64,000 bases of DNA from Peptoniphilus_A olsenii (GTDB lineage Bacteria; Bacillota; Clostridia; Tissierellales; Peptoniphilaceae), in the NCBI RefSeq assembly GCF_040545475.1, contig NZ_JBEPMA010000006.1, positions 1 to 64,000 on the forward strand, in the 5' to 3' direction. Of this stretch, positions 16,093-25,026 are shown in pieces. A program made the position numbers and the translations under genes. The notes below the pieces were generated by a model, which was given only the letters and a program-made list of their open reading frames with translations, did no database searches and was not told the DNA's origin. How positions within the stretch are numbered: the stretch's first letter is position 1; every line of letters starts with the position of its first letter.

Positions 16093-18897
16093 TTATTTAA
16101 CATAAGTGTGAGCGTCAATGTTGTTTCCTGTTGTAGGATCAACAGCTCCGTCAGTTGATTCAACAACTACTTTAACAGAATTATTAGTTGTATTAACTGA
16201 GTCAACTTTGTAAGAAGCACCTGCTGGAGCATTTACTTTGTCAAGTTCTGCTTTTACAGCAGCTCTTACATCATTTTCTTCTGCAACTGTATTTGTTTCG
16301 TTATTTTCAACTTTAACATTAGCTAAAGCTTTTGTGATTTTTTCAACATAATCGTCAAATGCTTTTTGTTTTTCTTCTGCTCCTAGAGCTTTTTCAGCAT
16401 CAGCAATTTTTTCATTTTGAGCTTTAATTCTAGCTTGAAGGTTATCTTTACCTTTACCATCTTTAAGAGCATCTACTAATTTTTGAGCTTCAGCAACTTC
16501 TTTTTTAGCTTTAGCTATTTCATCTTTACCTTCTACAGTATCCATGAATTCATCTGTTGCTTTTTGAGCTGGTTTTGCTTTTTCGTCATAGTATTTTTGA
16601 ATTTCTTCTTTTGCTGCTTTCTTTTCAGCATAAGTGCCTTCAGTTAATGGATTATCAATGTCTTCTTTAGCTTGTGCTAATTTTGCACTAGTTAATTCAC
16701 TTTCATAAAATCTATTAACTAGTTTTTGAACTGGTGTTAATTCAGTTTGATCAGGTACCTTTTCAATTGGTTTATCTGTAGCATTGATTCTGAAATCAGC
16801 TGCATAATAGTTTCCAGCCCATCCCATATCTTTAAATACTTTAAATGCTAGTTTTTCTCCGTTAACATATTTAACTAGAGCTCTTGCATTATCTTTAGAT
16901 ACGTTATAAGTTGCGTATCCATTAGCATCTCTTGTATCAAAAACGTTGTGATCAACTTTAACTACGATTGTTGGGTGTTCGCCATTTACATCGTTAACTT
17001 CAACAATAGTACCAACTTGTTGTGCTGCATCTACAGATGGTAGAACGCCTACAATTGATCCTTCAAGTTTTGTGTCTCTTGATAGGATAGAAATAATTTC
17101 AGCTACGTTGTTAGCATTTGCTTTTTTGTGGTTTTCTACTACAAATTGAATTTTAGATCCTACTCTTAATTCGTCAAATCTCTTAGCTGAGAAGATGTCT
17201 GCATCTCTGATGTCAAGGATTGATTTTTCACCATTGATATCTTTGATTGTAAGTGATTTGTTACCATCTTTAGCTATTACTTCAACGATTGGGTAAGTTC
17301 TTGTTGCAGAGTGGTCAAGTCTAGTTTCCATTCTGCTTGCACTTCTTTGACCGTAGATTTCAATTACGTCAAGTTTGTCACCATATTCTAATGGGAATCT
17401 TGAAGTATTATTCATGTTATCTCTGTCATAAAGTTTTCCGTCAGTATCTTCAAGTGTAGTTGCGAATTTAGATGAAGAAGATTCGATTACTCTGTAAAGA
17501 TCTCCACCTTGGTTTTTAGAAACTACGTTAAATACGATAACTTTAGCTGTATTTCTGTATCCAGCATCTTTAAGTTTACCGTAACCTACATGAAGTCCAT
17601 CTCCGTCAAAACCAGCGTATACGTTAGGAATTTTATATCCATTTTGGTAATCGTGGAATCCGATTAGAGATAATGCTTCGTTAATACCAGAAACTTCTTT
17701 CATGATATTGTTGTATGGGTTAGCTACATATACTTCTGTTTTGTCAGTAATTTTTAATGTTACTAATTCTTTTCCATTAGCTTTGTGGAAAGTAATGTTA
17801 TCTGCTTTTGTTTTATCAGATTTTAGACCAATTGTTGCATATTCTTTATCAATTTTTTGGTCTTTGCCTTTTAATGATACAATATCTTTGTATAATGCTG
17901 TTTCTACTGTATCATCAGCTACGCCTCTCCAAACTTTGTTATCTTCTTTAACTTGTCCTTCAGGGTTATTAATAGCTAAATCTTTAGGGTTACCAAGTTC
18001 AATAATGTGAGTTACTTCATTTTTATCGTTAACTAAGATTCTTACTAGTGAACCTAGGTAGAATTCTTTGTTATTCATTGTAGTAACTTTAACTAATTGT
18101 TCTCTAGCGCCTTTTCCTTCAACGAATACTGTATCAGCAGTGATTTTGTATTCTTTTTTGCTGTCTTGATTAAGAACTAGCTTGTTGTTGTTAAGGTCAG
18201 ATAGGATACCTCTTGTTTCGTTAGCAGGTACTCTCTTGAATTCTTGCATTTTGTAAAGTGCATTGTACATCATAGTGAATGCGTCTGCTCTGTTTGCTGC
18301 TTTATTTGAATCAGCAACTGTTACGTCATCAAGAATTCCAAGTTCTGCTGCCCAAGTCATCCAAGAAGATGCCCATACAGCGTTTTTAACCATTTCTGGT
18401 GTTAAATCTTTTTTAACTAGAACTACTAACATTTTAGCAAGTTCTGCATAAGTTACGTCTCTTTCAGGTTTGAAAGATCCATCTGGGTAACCAGCTAGCA
18501 TAGCAATTCCGTTAGCATCTGATGGTCTTGTTGTACCTACAGTGATAACTCCGTTTGCCCAGTGAGCTGTGTTAACGTCAGAGTAAACTTGCATTGATCC
18601 TTGTAATTTTTTAGCTAGGTCTTCGTTACCGTTAGCTATTACAAGAAGTCTTGTGATTTCTGATCTTTTGATATTTTTGTCATATCCGTAAGATCCATCT
18701 TCGTAGCCTTCAACAAATTTTTTGTCGATAATGTATTGGATTTTGTTTTCTTTTCCAACTACTTTTTCAACTTTTTCGCCAGCTTCAGCTTTTTTAGCTT
18801 CTGCTTTCTTTTCTGTTGTTTCAGCCGCGAAGACACTTGTGAATGTTCCTAGTACCATTACTAGTGCTAGTACTAGAGAAATAATTTTTTTGTTCAT
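16093..18897 (-). CDS. S-layer homology (SLH) domain surface protein
   Basis: A 934-residue exported protein. A signal peptide (residues 1-25, ending VFAAE) is followed by a Lys/Glu linker and three SLH repeats at about 45-100, 105-160 and 165-215 (EGYEDGSYGYDKNIKRSEI, AGYPDGSFKPERDVTYAEL, ANRADAFTMMYNAL). SLH repeats bind pyruvylated secondary wall polymer. The middle part (about 230-720) is beta-rich and unrecognised. Residues 730-870 are Lys/Glu/Ala helical, coiled-coil-like. Codon choice is strongly biased and the leader is long and structured, so it is probably a very abundant cell-surface protein, perhaps the main S-layer subunit. Confidence 0.93.
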   Translation of the reverse strand: MNKKIISLVLALVMVLGTFTSVFAAETTEKKAEAKKAEAGEKVEKVVGKENKIQYIIDKKFVEGYEDGSYGYDKNIKRSEITRLLVIANGNEDLAKKLQGSMQVYSDVNTAHWANGVITVGTTRPSDANGIAMLAGYPDGSFKPERDVTYAELAKMLVVLVKKDLTPEMVKNAVWASSWMTWAAELGILDDVTVADSNKAANRADAFTMMYNALYKMQEFKRVPANETRGILSDLNNNKLVLNQDSKKEYKITADTVFVEGKGAREQLVKVTTMNNKEFYLGSLVRILVNDKNEVTHIIELGNPKDLAINNPEGQVKEDNKVWRGVADDTVETALYKDIVSLKGKDQKIDKEYATIGLKSDKTKADNITFHKANGKELVTLKITDKTEVYVANPYNNIMKEVSGINEALSLIGFHDYQNGYKIPNVYAGFDGDGLHVGYGKLKDAGYRNTAKVIVFNVVSKNQGGDLYRVIESSSSKFATTLEDTDGKLYDRDNMNNTSRFPLEYGDKLDVIEIYGQRSASRMETRLDHSATRTYPIVEVIAKDGNKSLTIKDINGEKSILDIRDADIFSAKRFDELRVGSKIQFVVENHKKANANNVAEIISILSRDTKLEGSIVGVLPSVDAAQQVGTIVEVNDVNGEHPTIVVKVDHNVFDTRDANGYATYNVSKDNARALVKYVNGEKLAFKVFKDMGWAGNYYAADFRINATDKPIEKVPDQTELTPVQKLVNRFYESELTSAKLAQAKEDIDNPLTEGTYAEKKAAKEEIQKYYDEKAKPAQKATDEFMDTVEGKDEIAKAKKEVAEAQKLVDALKDGKGKDNLQARIKAQNEKIADAEKALGAEEKQKAFDDYVEKITKALANVKVENNETNTVAEENDVRAAVKAELDKVNAPAGASYKVDSVNTTNNSVKVVVESTDGAVDPTTGNNIDAHTYVK

Positions 18898-19036
18898 TTG
18901 TCTTTCGACCTCCTTAAAAGTTTTGTAGATTCTACAAAAGTCTTAAACTTTTGCGCCGAGACTGAACAATCTCGACTTAAGAGGCGACAAATAAATTTCA
19001 CCCTTTGGTTTATTTAGTTGTCATGTTCCTCTTGTG
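18898..19036 (-). promoter_or_regulatory. Structured 5' leader of the SLH gene
   Basis: The predicted leader is about 140 nt. Just before the ribosome site it holds a strong hairpin, TTTTGTAGA/TCTACAAAA (about 18925-18944). Upstream of that is a second hairpin, CGAGA/TCTCG (about 18957-18976), closed by GTCGCC/GGCGC-type pairing. A larger AAAAGTTT/AAACTTTT pairing overlaps the first hairpin. This is consistent with an mRNA-stabilising or translation-controlling leader. No known riboswitch was recognised. Confidence 0.6.
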
Positions 19037-19042
19037 ATTTAT

Positions 19043-19048
19043 ATTATA
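19043..19048 (-). promoter_or_regulatory. -10 element of the SLH gene promoter
   Basis: TATAAT on the minus strand, about 145 bp before the start codon. The -35 region 17 bp upstream (TTTAAA-like) is poor. Confidence 0.5.
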
Positions 19049-19081
19049 CACCAGTTTTACCGTTTTTAAATTACAATCATA

Positions 19082-19340
19082 TTACATAATTATTCATTTT
19101 TGTAATATTGTGAAATATTTGTGCAATATTTGGTTTAATATTGTAGAATTTATTACATTTAATTGCCATAAATATTGCTGTGGGTTTGCTTGTGTATAAT
19201 ATGTGGCGTGACTACACACCATTTTTTTATTATAGCAAAGATATACGATTTTTGCAAAGTTTGGGTTGGAAGGTGGTGTGGCGGGATTGGGTTTTTGGAT
19301 TGGAATGGGGGTTTGGGGGTTTTTGCTTAAATAATTACAG
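19082..19340. other. Gene-free stretch with AT-rich half and G-rich half
   Basis: The left half is very AT-rich with repeated AATATT words. The right half (19263-19320) is strongly G-rich on the plus strand, with several GGG to GGGGG runs. An open frame runs across it on the minus strand, but it continues into array R3 and has no ribosome site, so it is not called. Confidence 0.6.
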
Positions 19341-20740
19341 TAGTGGGGGTTGGCTTGGTCTTTTCCAATGTCATCTCGACTGAGTGAGCAGTAGCGAGTG
19401 CTTGGAGAGTCTTGCTTGTGAGGGAGAGAACTTTTCCCCTCCCATGTCATCCTGAGCGAAAGAAATCTGTCAAGATTTCTGTAGTCGAAGGATCTGCATG
19501 TAATATATAGAATTTGTTTAAGATGAAATAAAAAGTGTAGTGAAATAAGCATAAGAAAAGTCTTCTATTTATTTTTACAGAACGGCTACTATACAGGTAG
19601 ATTCCTCGACTCGCTTTGCTCGCTCGGAATGACAGTTGTGGGAGTTGTTGCGGTCTATAGGCTTCAATTCTTATGAATTTTCTTTTGTGTATTCTAATGA
19701 CAATAGTAAATCTTAAATGAAATCCTCTTATAGTGTCATCTTGACTAAGTGAGCTAGCGAACGCATGGAGAGATCTGCTTTTAATGGAGAGGATTTGTAA
19801 GGTTTAAATAAAAAAGTATTCAAGCACCTAAACCACGAACAATTATAGCAAAAAGTCGAAAATGATTTTTAACTGTTCGAGCAACAGCGAGTTTTAAAAA
19901 TCCGACTTTTTGCGAGTAAAATGAAAAATTAAAGAGGTAAAAACTTTGTCTAAAAAAGGCGTGAGGGTTTGGTTGGTTGCTCGAAGGAAAGGAAAGGGGG
20001 CCTCGCAGCGAAAGCGGAATGCCCCCTTTCCTTCCTTCGAAATAGAATAGAAAATGGTGGTTTAGAAAATATTTATTAAAAAAGACTTTTTAATTATTCA
20101 TACAGAACAACCCCTCTACAGGCAGATTCCTCGATTACAGAAAATTCTCTCGAATTTTCTTTCGCTCGGAATGACAGTTGTGGGGGCTGTAATCATCTAT
20201 AGGCTTCAATTCTTATGAATTTTCTTTTGTGTATTCTAATGACAATAGTAAATCTTAAATGAAATCTTCTTATAGTGTCATCTCGACTAAGTGAGCAAAG
20301 CGAACGCATGGAGAGATCTGCTTGTGAGGAGGAGAATTTGTTAAGATGAAATAAAAAGTGTAGTGAAATAAGCATAAGAAAAGTCTTCTATTGTTTTTTA
20401 CAGAGCGGCTACTACACAGGTAGATTCCTCGACTCGCCTTGCTCGCTCGGAATGACAGTTGTAGGCGTTGTCTTTGCCCTTTCCAATGTCATCTCGACTA
20501 AGTGAGCAAAGCGAACGCATGGAGAGATCTGCATGTGATGGAGAGAATATGTAATGGTGAAATAAAAAGTGTAGTGAAATAAGCATAAGATAAGTCTTCT
20601 ATTTATTTCTACAGAGCGGCTACTATACGGGCAGATTCCTCGATTACAGAAAATTCTTATGAATTTTCTTTCACTCGGAATGACAGAGTATGAGGTTATC
20701 TCTTTATCTACTTTTCATTTCTTAATAGTTTTTTTGTAAT
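19340..20740 (+). repeat. Repeat array R3, left part (plus orientation)
   Basis: Contains one TCCT-hairpin (near 19446), TTCC-hairpins (second arms near 19627, 20169, 20446, 20683), TCTC-hairpins (near 19369, 19735, 20277, 20487) and L-module E. It ends in the edge motif TACTTTTCATTTCTTAATAG (20709-20728), immediately before the stop codon of the GIY-YIG gene. No gene was found inside. Confidence 0.9.
19815..20106 (+). repeat. L-module copy E
   Basis: Hairpin 1 is at 19848-19913 and hairpin 2 at 19981-20040 (a 20-bp stem with one bulged A). It is very close to copy B in sequence. Confidence 0.9.
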
Positions 20741-20757
20741 ATCTTTTAGAAGACTTT

Positions 20758-21045
20758 TTATTCTATTATTTCACTCCACAAGTCTTTCCACTCGGGATTT
20801 TCTTTTTCAATTAATGCGTTCTTTTTCTTTCTTGACCAATTTTTTAGTTGTTTTTCTCGTTCTATGGCTAGGTTTATATCTTCATATATTTCGTAATAAA
20901 CTAGTTTGTGGATATTATATTTTTGTGTAAATCCTTCTACTGCTTTACTTTTGTGTTGATATACTCGTTTTATTATATCTCTTGTGACTCCAATGTAAAT
21001 TGTTTTATTGTTTATGTTACTTAATATGTATATGTAGTAATTCAT
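20758..21045 (-). CDS. Single-domain GIY-YIG endonuclease
   Basis: A 95-residue protein made of one GIY-YIG nuclease domain (UPF0213/YhbQ-like, related to the UvrC N-terminal domain). The motif appears as YIYIL (4-8) and YIG (17-19). The catalytic Arg is probably Arg27 and the metal-binding Glu is Glu62 or Glu64. The C-terminal SRKKKNALIEKENPEWKDLW is a family hallmark. The start has AGGTGTCAAAATG. It has no fused DNA-binding domain. It is the only gene inside repeat array R3, with repeat units within about 30-70 bp on both sides. A role in cutting or spreading the palindromes is inference; repair is the other possibility. Confidence 0.93.
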   Translation of the reverse strand: MNYYIYILSNINNKTIYIGVTRDIIKRVYQHKSKAVEGFTQKYNIHKLVYYEIYEDINLAIEREKQLKNWSRKKKNALIEKENPEWKDLWSEIIE

Positions 21046-21099
21046 TTTGACACCTCTATTTATTATATCAACTGTTTGGTCTTATTTGAGGTTTTTGTT

Positions 21100-21740
21100 T
21101 TATTTTTAATAAAAGTCTTATATTTGTTTCTACAGAGCGGCTACTATACAGGTAGATTCCTCGACTCGCTTTGCTCGCTCGGAATGACAGTTGTAGGCGT
21201 TGTCTTTGCCCTTTCCAATGTCATCTCGACTAAGTGAGCGACAGCGAACGCATGGAGAGATCTGCTTGTGAGGGAGAGAGTATGTAATTATGAATGGAAA
21301 AAGTAATTGAAAGAATAAGATAAGGACTTCTATTGTTTTTTACAGAGCGGCTACTACACAGGTAGATTCCTCGACTCGCTTTGCTCGCTCGGAATGACAG
21401 TTGTAGGCGTTGTCTTTGCCCTTTCCAATGTCATCTCGACTAAGTGAGCAAAGCGGACACATGGAGAGATCTGCTTGTGAGGAGGAGAATTTGTTAAGAT
21501 GAAATAAAAAGTGTAGTGAAATAAGCATAAGAAAAGTCTTATATTTGTTTCTACAGAGCGGCTACTCTACAGGTAGATTCCTCGACTCGCTTTGCTCGCT
21601 CGGAATGACAGTTGTAGGGGTTGTTGTAGTCTATAGGCTTCAATTCTTACGAATTTTCTTTCACTCGGAATGACAGTTTGAAAGGTTATCACTTTATCTA
21701 CTTTTCATTTCTTAATAGTTTTTCTTTATATTTTTTTAAA
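21100..21740 (+). repeat. Repeat array R3, right part (plus orientation)
   Basis: Three TTCC+TCTC hairpin units in tandem (TTCC second arms near 21180, 21398, 21599, plus a half copy near 21671; TCTC-hairpins near 21221 and 21430). It ends in the same edge motif, TACTTTTCATTTCTTAATAG (21699-21718). Most inner loops here are of the simple ACTCGCTTTGCTCGCT type, more uniform than elsewhere, which suggests recent amplification. Confidence 0.9.
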
Positions 21741-21766
21741 AAATTTATATTTATTTCCACTCAACT

Positions 21767-21790
21767 AAAAAAGAGCGACCTTCTTCGCTC
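21767..21790 (-). terminator. Terminator of the transketolase gene
   Basis: On the minus strand GAGCGA-AGAAGG-TCGCTC is followed by TTTTTT, 42 bp after the stop codon. Confidence 0.9.
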
Positions 21791-21831
21791 TTCTTCATTT
21801 TCTAATTTTTATTATTTTTTAATAATTTTTA

Positions 21832-23781
21832 TTAATATTTTTCAATTTTCTCTTTTATGTTTTCTACTGTAAATCCAAATCTTTGGTATACTTCTTCGCC
21901 TTTGCCACTTGCTCCGAATCCGTCTATTGATATTGCTAGTCCGTCTAGGCCTATATATTTTTGCCAGCCGAAGGATGATGCTGCTTCTATTGATATTCTT
22001 TTTGTGATATTTTTTGGCAATATTTCTTCTTTATAATCTGATGATTGGGCGTCAAATAGTTCCATTGATGGCATGGATACTACTCTTATTCCTTGTAGTC
22101 CTTGTGCTGCTTTTAGTGCTATGTCTACTTCTGATCCTGTGGCTATTATTATTTTTTGTAACTCGCCTTCTTCTTTTTTGATTATATATGCTCCTTTTTT
22201 GATGTCACGGGAGGAGTTTTCTAGTTGTGGCAAGTTTTGTCTTGATAGTGCGAGTACTACTGGTGAGTTTTTGGAGTTTAATGCTAGGTTAACTGCTGCT
22301 GCTGTTTCACGGCCATCTGCTGGTCTAATGACTATCATGCCTGGGATTGATCTTAGCATTGCTAGTTGTCCTATTGGTTGGTGTGTTGGTCCGTCCTCAC
22401 CCACTCCTATGGAGTCATGTGTGAACACGTAGATATTTGGCAGATTCATCAGTGATGCTAGTCTGATTGTTGGTTTTAGGTAGTCACTGAATATTAAAAA
22501 TGTGGCTGCGTATGTTTTTAGTCCTCCATGCAATAATATTCCGTTTGTGATTGCTCCCATGGCATTTTCTCTGACTCCAAATGCGAGGTTTCTGCCACTT
22601 CTATTTTCTGCTGAGAAATAGTCTTCGTCTTTTAGGAGTGATTTGTTTGATGGGCCAAGGTCTGCTGATCCTCCAAATATTAGTTTGTTTTCTTTGGCTA
22701 TTTTGTTTAATACTTCGCCAAATACTGCTCTTGTCGCCATATCTTTTGTGAATGTGTTGTAGTATTCTTCGTCTAGGTATTCTTTTTTGTCAAATTTTAG
22801 TGATTCTTGATATTTTGCATATTCTTGTGGATATTTGTCGGCGTATTGTTTTTCTATTTGTAGTTTTTCTTCTGCTTTTTTTGTGTTTCCTTCTATTAAT
22901 TTATCAAAATGTGTTTGTACTTCTTCTGATATATAGAAGTCTTTGTCTGGGAATTCAAAAAATTCTCTTGTTTTTGATGTGTTTTCTGCTCCTAGTGGTG
23001 AGCCATGTGCTTTTTCGGAGTTTTCGTGTGGTGAGCCGTATCCTATTTTTGTTTTTACTTCTATGAGTGCTGGTCGTGGTGATTTTTTGGCTTCTTCTAT
23101 TTTTTGGTTGATTTCTTCTAGATTGTTGCCGTCTTCTACTAGGAATGTGTCCCAGCCAAGTGCTTCATATCTTTTGCATACATCTTCTGTGAAGGCAAGG
23201 TCTGTGGAGCCTTCGATTGATATTCTGTTGGAGTCATATAATGCGATTAGTTTGTTTAGTTTTAGTGTGCCTGCCAGTGATGATGCTTCGTTTGATATTC
23301 CTTCCATTAAATCGCCATCGCCAACTATTGTGTATGTGTAGTGGTCTACTAGTTTTAGGTCTTCTTTGTTGTAGATATCTGCTAGTTTTTCTTCTGCTAT
23401 TGCCATACCTACTGCCATGGCTATTCCTTGTCCTAGTGGTCCTGTGGTTGCTTCGACTCCTTTTGTGTGTCCATACTCTGGGTGGCCTGGTGTTAGTGAG
23501 CCAAGTTGTCTGAAGTTTTTTAAGTCGTCCATTGTGAGTCCATAGCCAAATACATGGAAAAGTGAGTATAATAATGCACTACCATGTCCTGCTGATAGTA
23601 TGAATCTATCTCTGTTTGCCCAGTCTAGATTTTTGGAATCTCTAAGTATATGGTTTTTGAAAAGTTCATATGCCATTGGGGCTGCTCCTAGTGGAAGTCC
23701 TGGATGGCCTGAGTTTGCTTTTTCTACTTGGTCTACGCTCAACATTCTAATTGTGTTTACTGCTAAATTATCGATATTCAA
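21832..23781 (-). CDS. tkt: Transketolase
   Basis: A 649-residue thiamine diphosphate enzyme of the non-oxidative pentose phosphate pathway that transfers two-carbon units between sugar phosphates. The N-terminal signature SGHPGLPLGAAPMAYELF, the ThDP motif GDGDLMEG, and the pyrimidine-domain segment with THDSIGVGEDGPTHQP are all present. The TTG at 23781 is preferred (AGGAG 7 bp upstream, family-typical N-terminus MNIDNLAVNTIRML) over a GTG five codons earlier. It follows the WecG/TagA gene by 11 bp, so the two are probably one operon. Confidence 0.97.
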   Translation of the reverse strand: MNIDNLAVNTIRMLSVDQVEKANSGHPGLPLGAAPMAYELFKNHILRDSKNLDWANRDRFILSAGHGSALLYSLFHVFGYGLTMDDLKNFRQLGSLTPGHPEYGHTKGVEATTGPLGQGIAMAVGMAIAEEKLADIYNKEDLKLVDHYTYTIVGDGDLMEGISNEASSLAGTLKLNKLIALYDSNRISIEGSTDLAFTEDVCKRYEALGWDTFLVEDGNNLEEINQKIEEAKKSPRPALIEVKTKIGYGSPHENSEKAHGSPLGAENTSKTREFFEFPDKDFYISEEVQTHFDKLIEGNTKKAEEKLQIEKQYADKYPQEYAKYQESLKFDKKEYLDEEYYNTFTKDMATRAVFGEVLNKIAKENKLIFGGSADLGPSNKSLLKDEDYFSAENRSGRNLAFGVRENAMGAITNGILLHGGLKTYAATFLIFSDYLKPTIRLASLMNLPNIYVFTHDSIGVGEDGPTHQPIGQLAMLRSIPGMIVIRPADGRETAAAVNLALNSKNSPVVLALSRQNLPQLENSSRDIKKGAYIIKKEEGELQKIIIATGSEVDIALKAAQGLQGIRVVSMPSMELFDAQSSDYKEEILPKNITKRISIEAASSFGWQKYIGLDGLAISIDGFGASGKGEEVYQRFGFTVENIKEKIEKY

Positions 23782-23792
23782 ATTTACACTCC

Positions 23793-24548
23793 TCACTCTA
23801 CTGAATTTTTATCTTTTAATATTGCTAACAAAAATTTTGGTAAATCTATTTGTCTTTTTATTCTTGATGGGTTTTTGATTAATCTATATAGCCATTCGAG
23901 TCCCAGTTTGATAAATATATTGGGGGCTCTGTTTGCTCTACCCGATAATACGTCTAGCACACCGCCGTTGCCTATGATTATTTTTGCATTTATTTGGTTT
24001 TTGAATTGGTCTATCCATTTTTCTTGACGAGGGAAACCAAAACCTACAAATATTATGTCGATGTCTTTTGAGTTGATTTCTCTGATTATTTTTTCTTCTT
24101 CTGATGTATCAGTTTTGCCGTCAATGATGGAGTTAAAGTACCCGTTGTGATACCCTGCGACTTTTAGATTTTTGTACTGCTCTTCTACTCTTTCTTTGGC
24201 TTCAAAGGCTACGCCTTCCTTGCCGCCCAAGAAATAGAGGTTTAGTCCTTTTTCGTCTGCGAGTTCTATTAGTTTGATTGATGTGTCGAAACCTGTAACT
24301 CTTTCTTTTATTGGTTTGTTTCGAATTCTGGATGCGTATACAAGTCCTATGCCATCGCAAAGGACAAGGTCGGCAGAATTTACTAAATTACAAAGATTAT
24401 TATCTCTTTTAGCTGCCATTACTATTTCGGTGTTGGGTGTGAAAATTGTGTTTAACTTTTCACTTTTTAAAAAACTGCGTAGAATTTTTTCCGTTTCCTG
24501 TTGGTCTATGTTAAAAATCTCTACGCCAAAAATTTTTACTTTTTCCAT
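23793..24548 (-). CDS. WecG/TagA/CpsF family glycosyltransferase
   Basis: A 251-residue enzyme of glycosyltransferase family 26. Members add N-acetylmannosamine (or a related sugar) to a lipid-linked acceptor during wall teichoic acid or polysaccharide synthesis. Visible motifs are TPNTEIVMAA, LCDGIGLVYASR, YFLGGKEG and GFGFPRQEKWI. The ATG at 24548 is preferred over one ten codons upstream because GGAGAGG precedes it. It is upstream of and nearly touching tkt. A secondary wall polymer made with this enzyme could anchor the SLH protein, but that is inference. Confidence 0.93.
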   Translation of the reverse strand: MEKVKIFGVEIFNIDQQETEKILRSFLKSEKLNTIFTPNTEIVMAAKRDNNLCNLVNSADLVLCDGIGLVYASRIRNKPIKERVTGFDTSIKLIELADEKGLNLYFLGGKEGVAFEAKERVEEQYKNLKVAGYHNGYFNSIIDGKTDTSEEEKIIREINSKDIDIIFVGFGFPRQEKWIDQFKNQINAKIIIGNGGVLDVLSGRANRAPNIFIKLGLEWLYRLIKNPSRIKRQIDLPKFLLAILKDKNSVE

Positions 24549-24644
24549 AATATTCCTCTCCAGTGTTAAGTTTACCATATACGAATATAGGTTTCTAGAG
24601 AGAAAGTATTTTTTGGAAGTTTTGTGTGGAATTTTTATGCGTGT

Positions 24645-24672
24645 GGGTTGGGGTTGTGGGTGGGGGGTGGGG
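24645..24672 (+). other. G-quadruplex motif
   Basis: Four or more G runs in 28 bases: GGG-TT-GGGG-TTGT-GGG-T-GGGGGG-T-GGGG on the plus strand, with loops of 1-4 bases. It lies about 100 bp before the WecG/TagA start codon on the opposite strand, and at the left edge of repeat array R4. In an AT-rich genome this composition is exceptional. Confidence 0.75.
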
Positions 24673-24684
24673 TGTTTTAGTGTT

Positions 24685-24940
24685 TTTAACTGTCATGTTG
24701 ACTAAGTGAGCATAGCGGACGCATGGAGAGATCTGCATGTGGTGGGAAAAACATGTGATGGTAAAATAGAAAAGGTAATAATAGGAATAATAAGAAAAGA
24801 CTTCTATTTATTTTTACAGAACTGCCCCTCTACAGGCAGATTCCTCGATTCCAGAAAATTCTTGTGAATTTTCTTTCACTCGGAATGACAGTTGTAGGGG
24901 TTGTCACTTTATCTTCTTTTTATTTTTTTATAATAAATAA
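24685..24940 (+). repeat. Repeat array R4 (plus orientation)
   Basis: One decayed TCTC-hairpin (near 24693, GTCATGTTGACT) followed by a TTCC-hairpin (24834-24890) with the GAAAATTC/GAATTTTC inner stem, and a variant edge motif. No gene. Confidence 0.85.
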
Positions 24941-24972
24941 AACAATAACAGTTCTATTTATTATAAAAAAAT

Positions 24973-25006
24973 AAAAAAAGGACTATTTCTTTTATTGAAA
25001 TAGTCC
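24973..25006 (-). terminator. Terminator of mazF
   Basis: A perfect 10-bp stem GGACTATTTC / GAAATAGTCC with T7 following on the minus strand. Confidence 0.93.
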
Positions 25007-25026
25007 TCGTTATGTATGCTGCCCAA

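Noticed and set aside
18957..18990. TCTC-hairpin of the repeat family in the SLH leader
   Set aside because: It shares TCTCGACT with the repeat but lacks the TGTCAT and ATCTGC frames. The similarity is probably chance.
19094..19552. 152-codon minus-strand frame between the SLH gene and array R3
   Set aside because: It spans repeat sequence and a G-rich tract, has odd composition (Pro/Asn-rich by chance of C runs) and no ribosome site.
22073..23878. Several long plus-strand frames inside transketolase
   Set aside because: They lie opposite a full-length, motif-rich gene and have no ribosome sites; they follow from its codon use.
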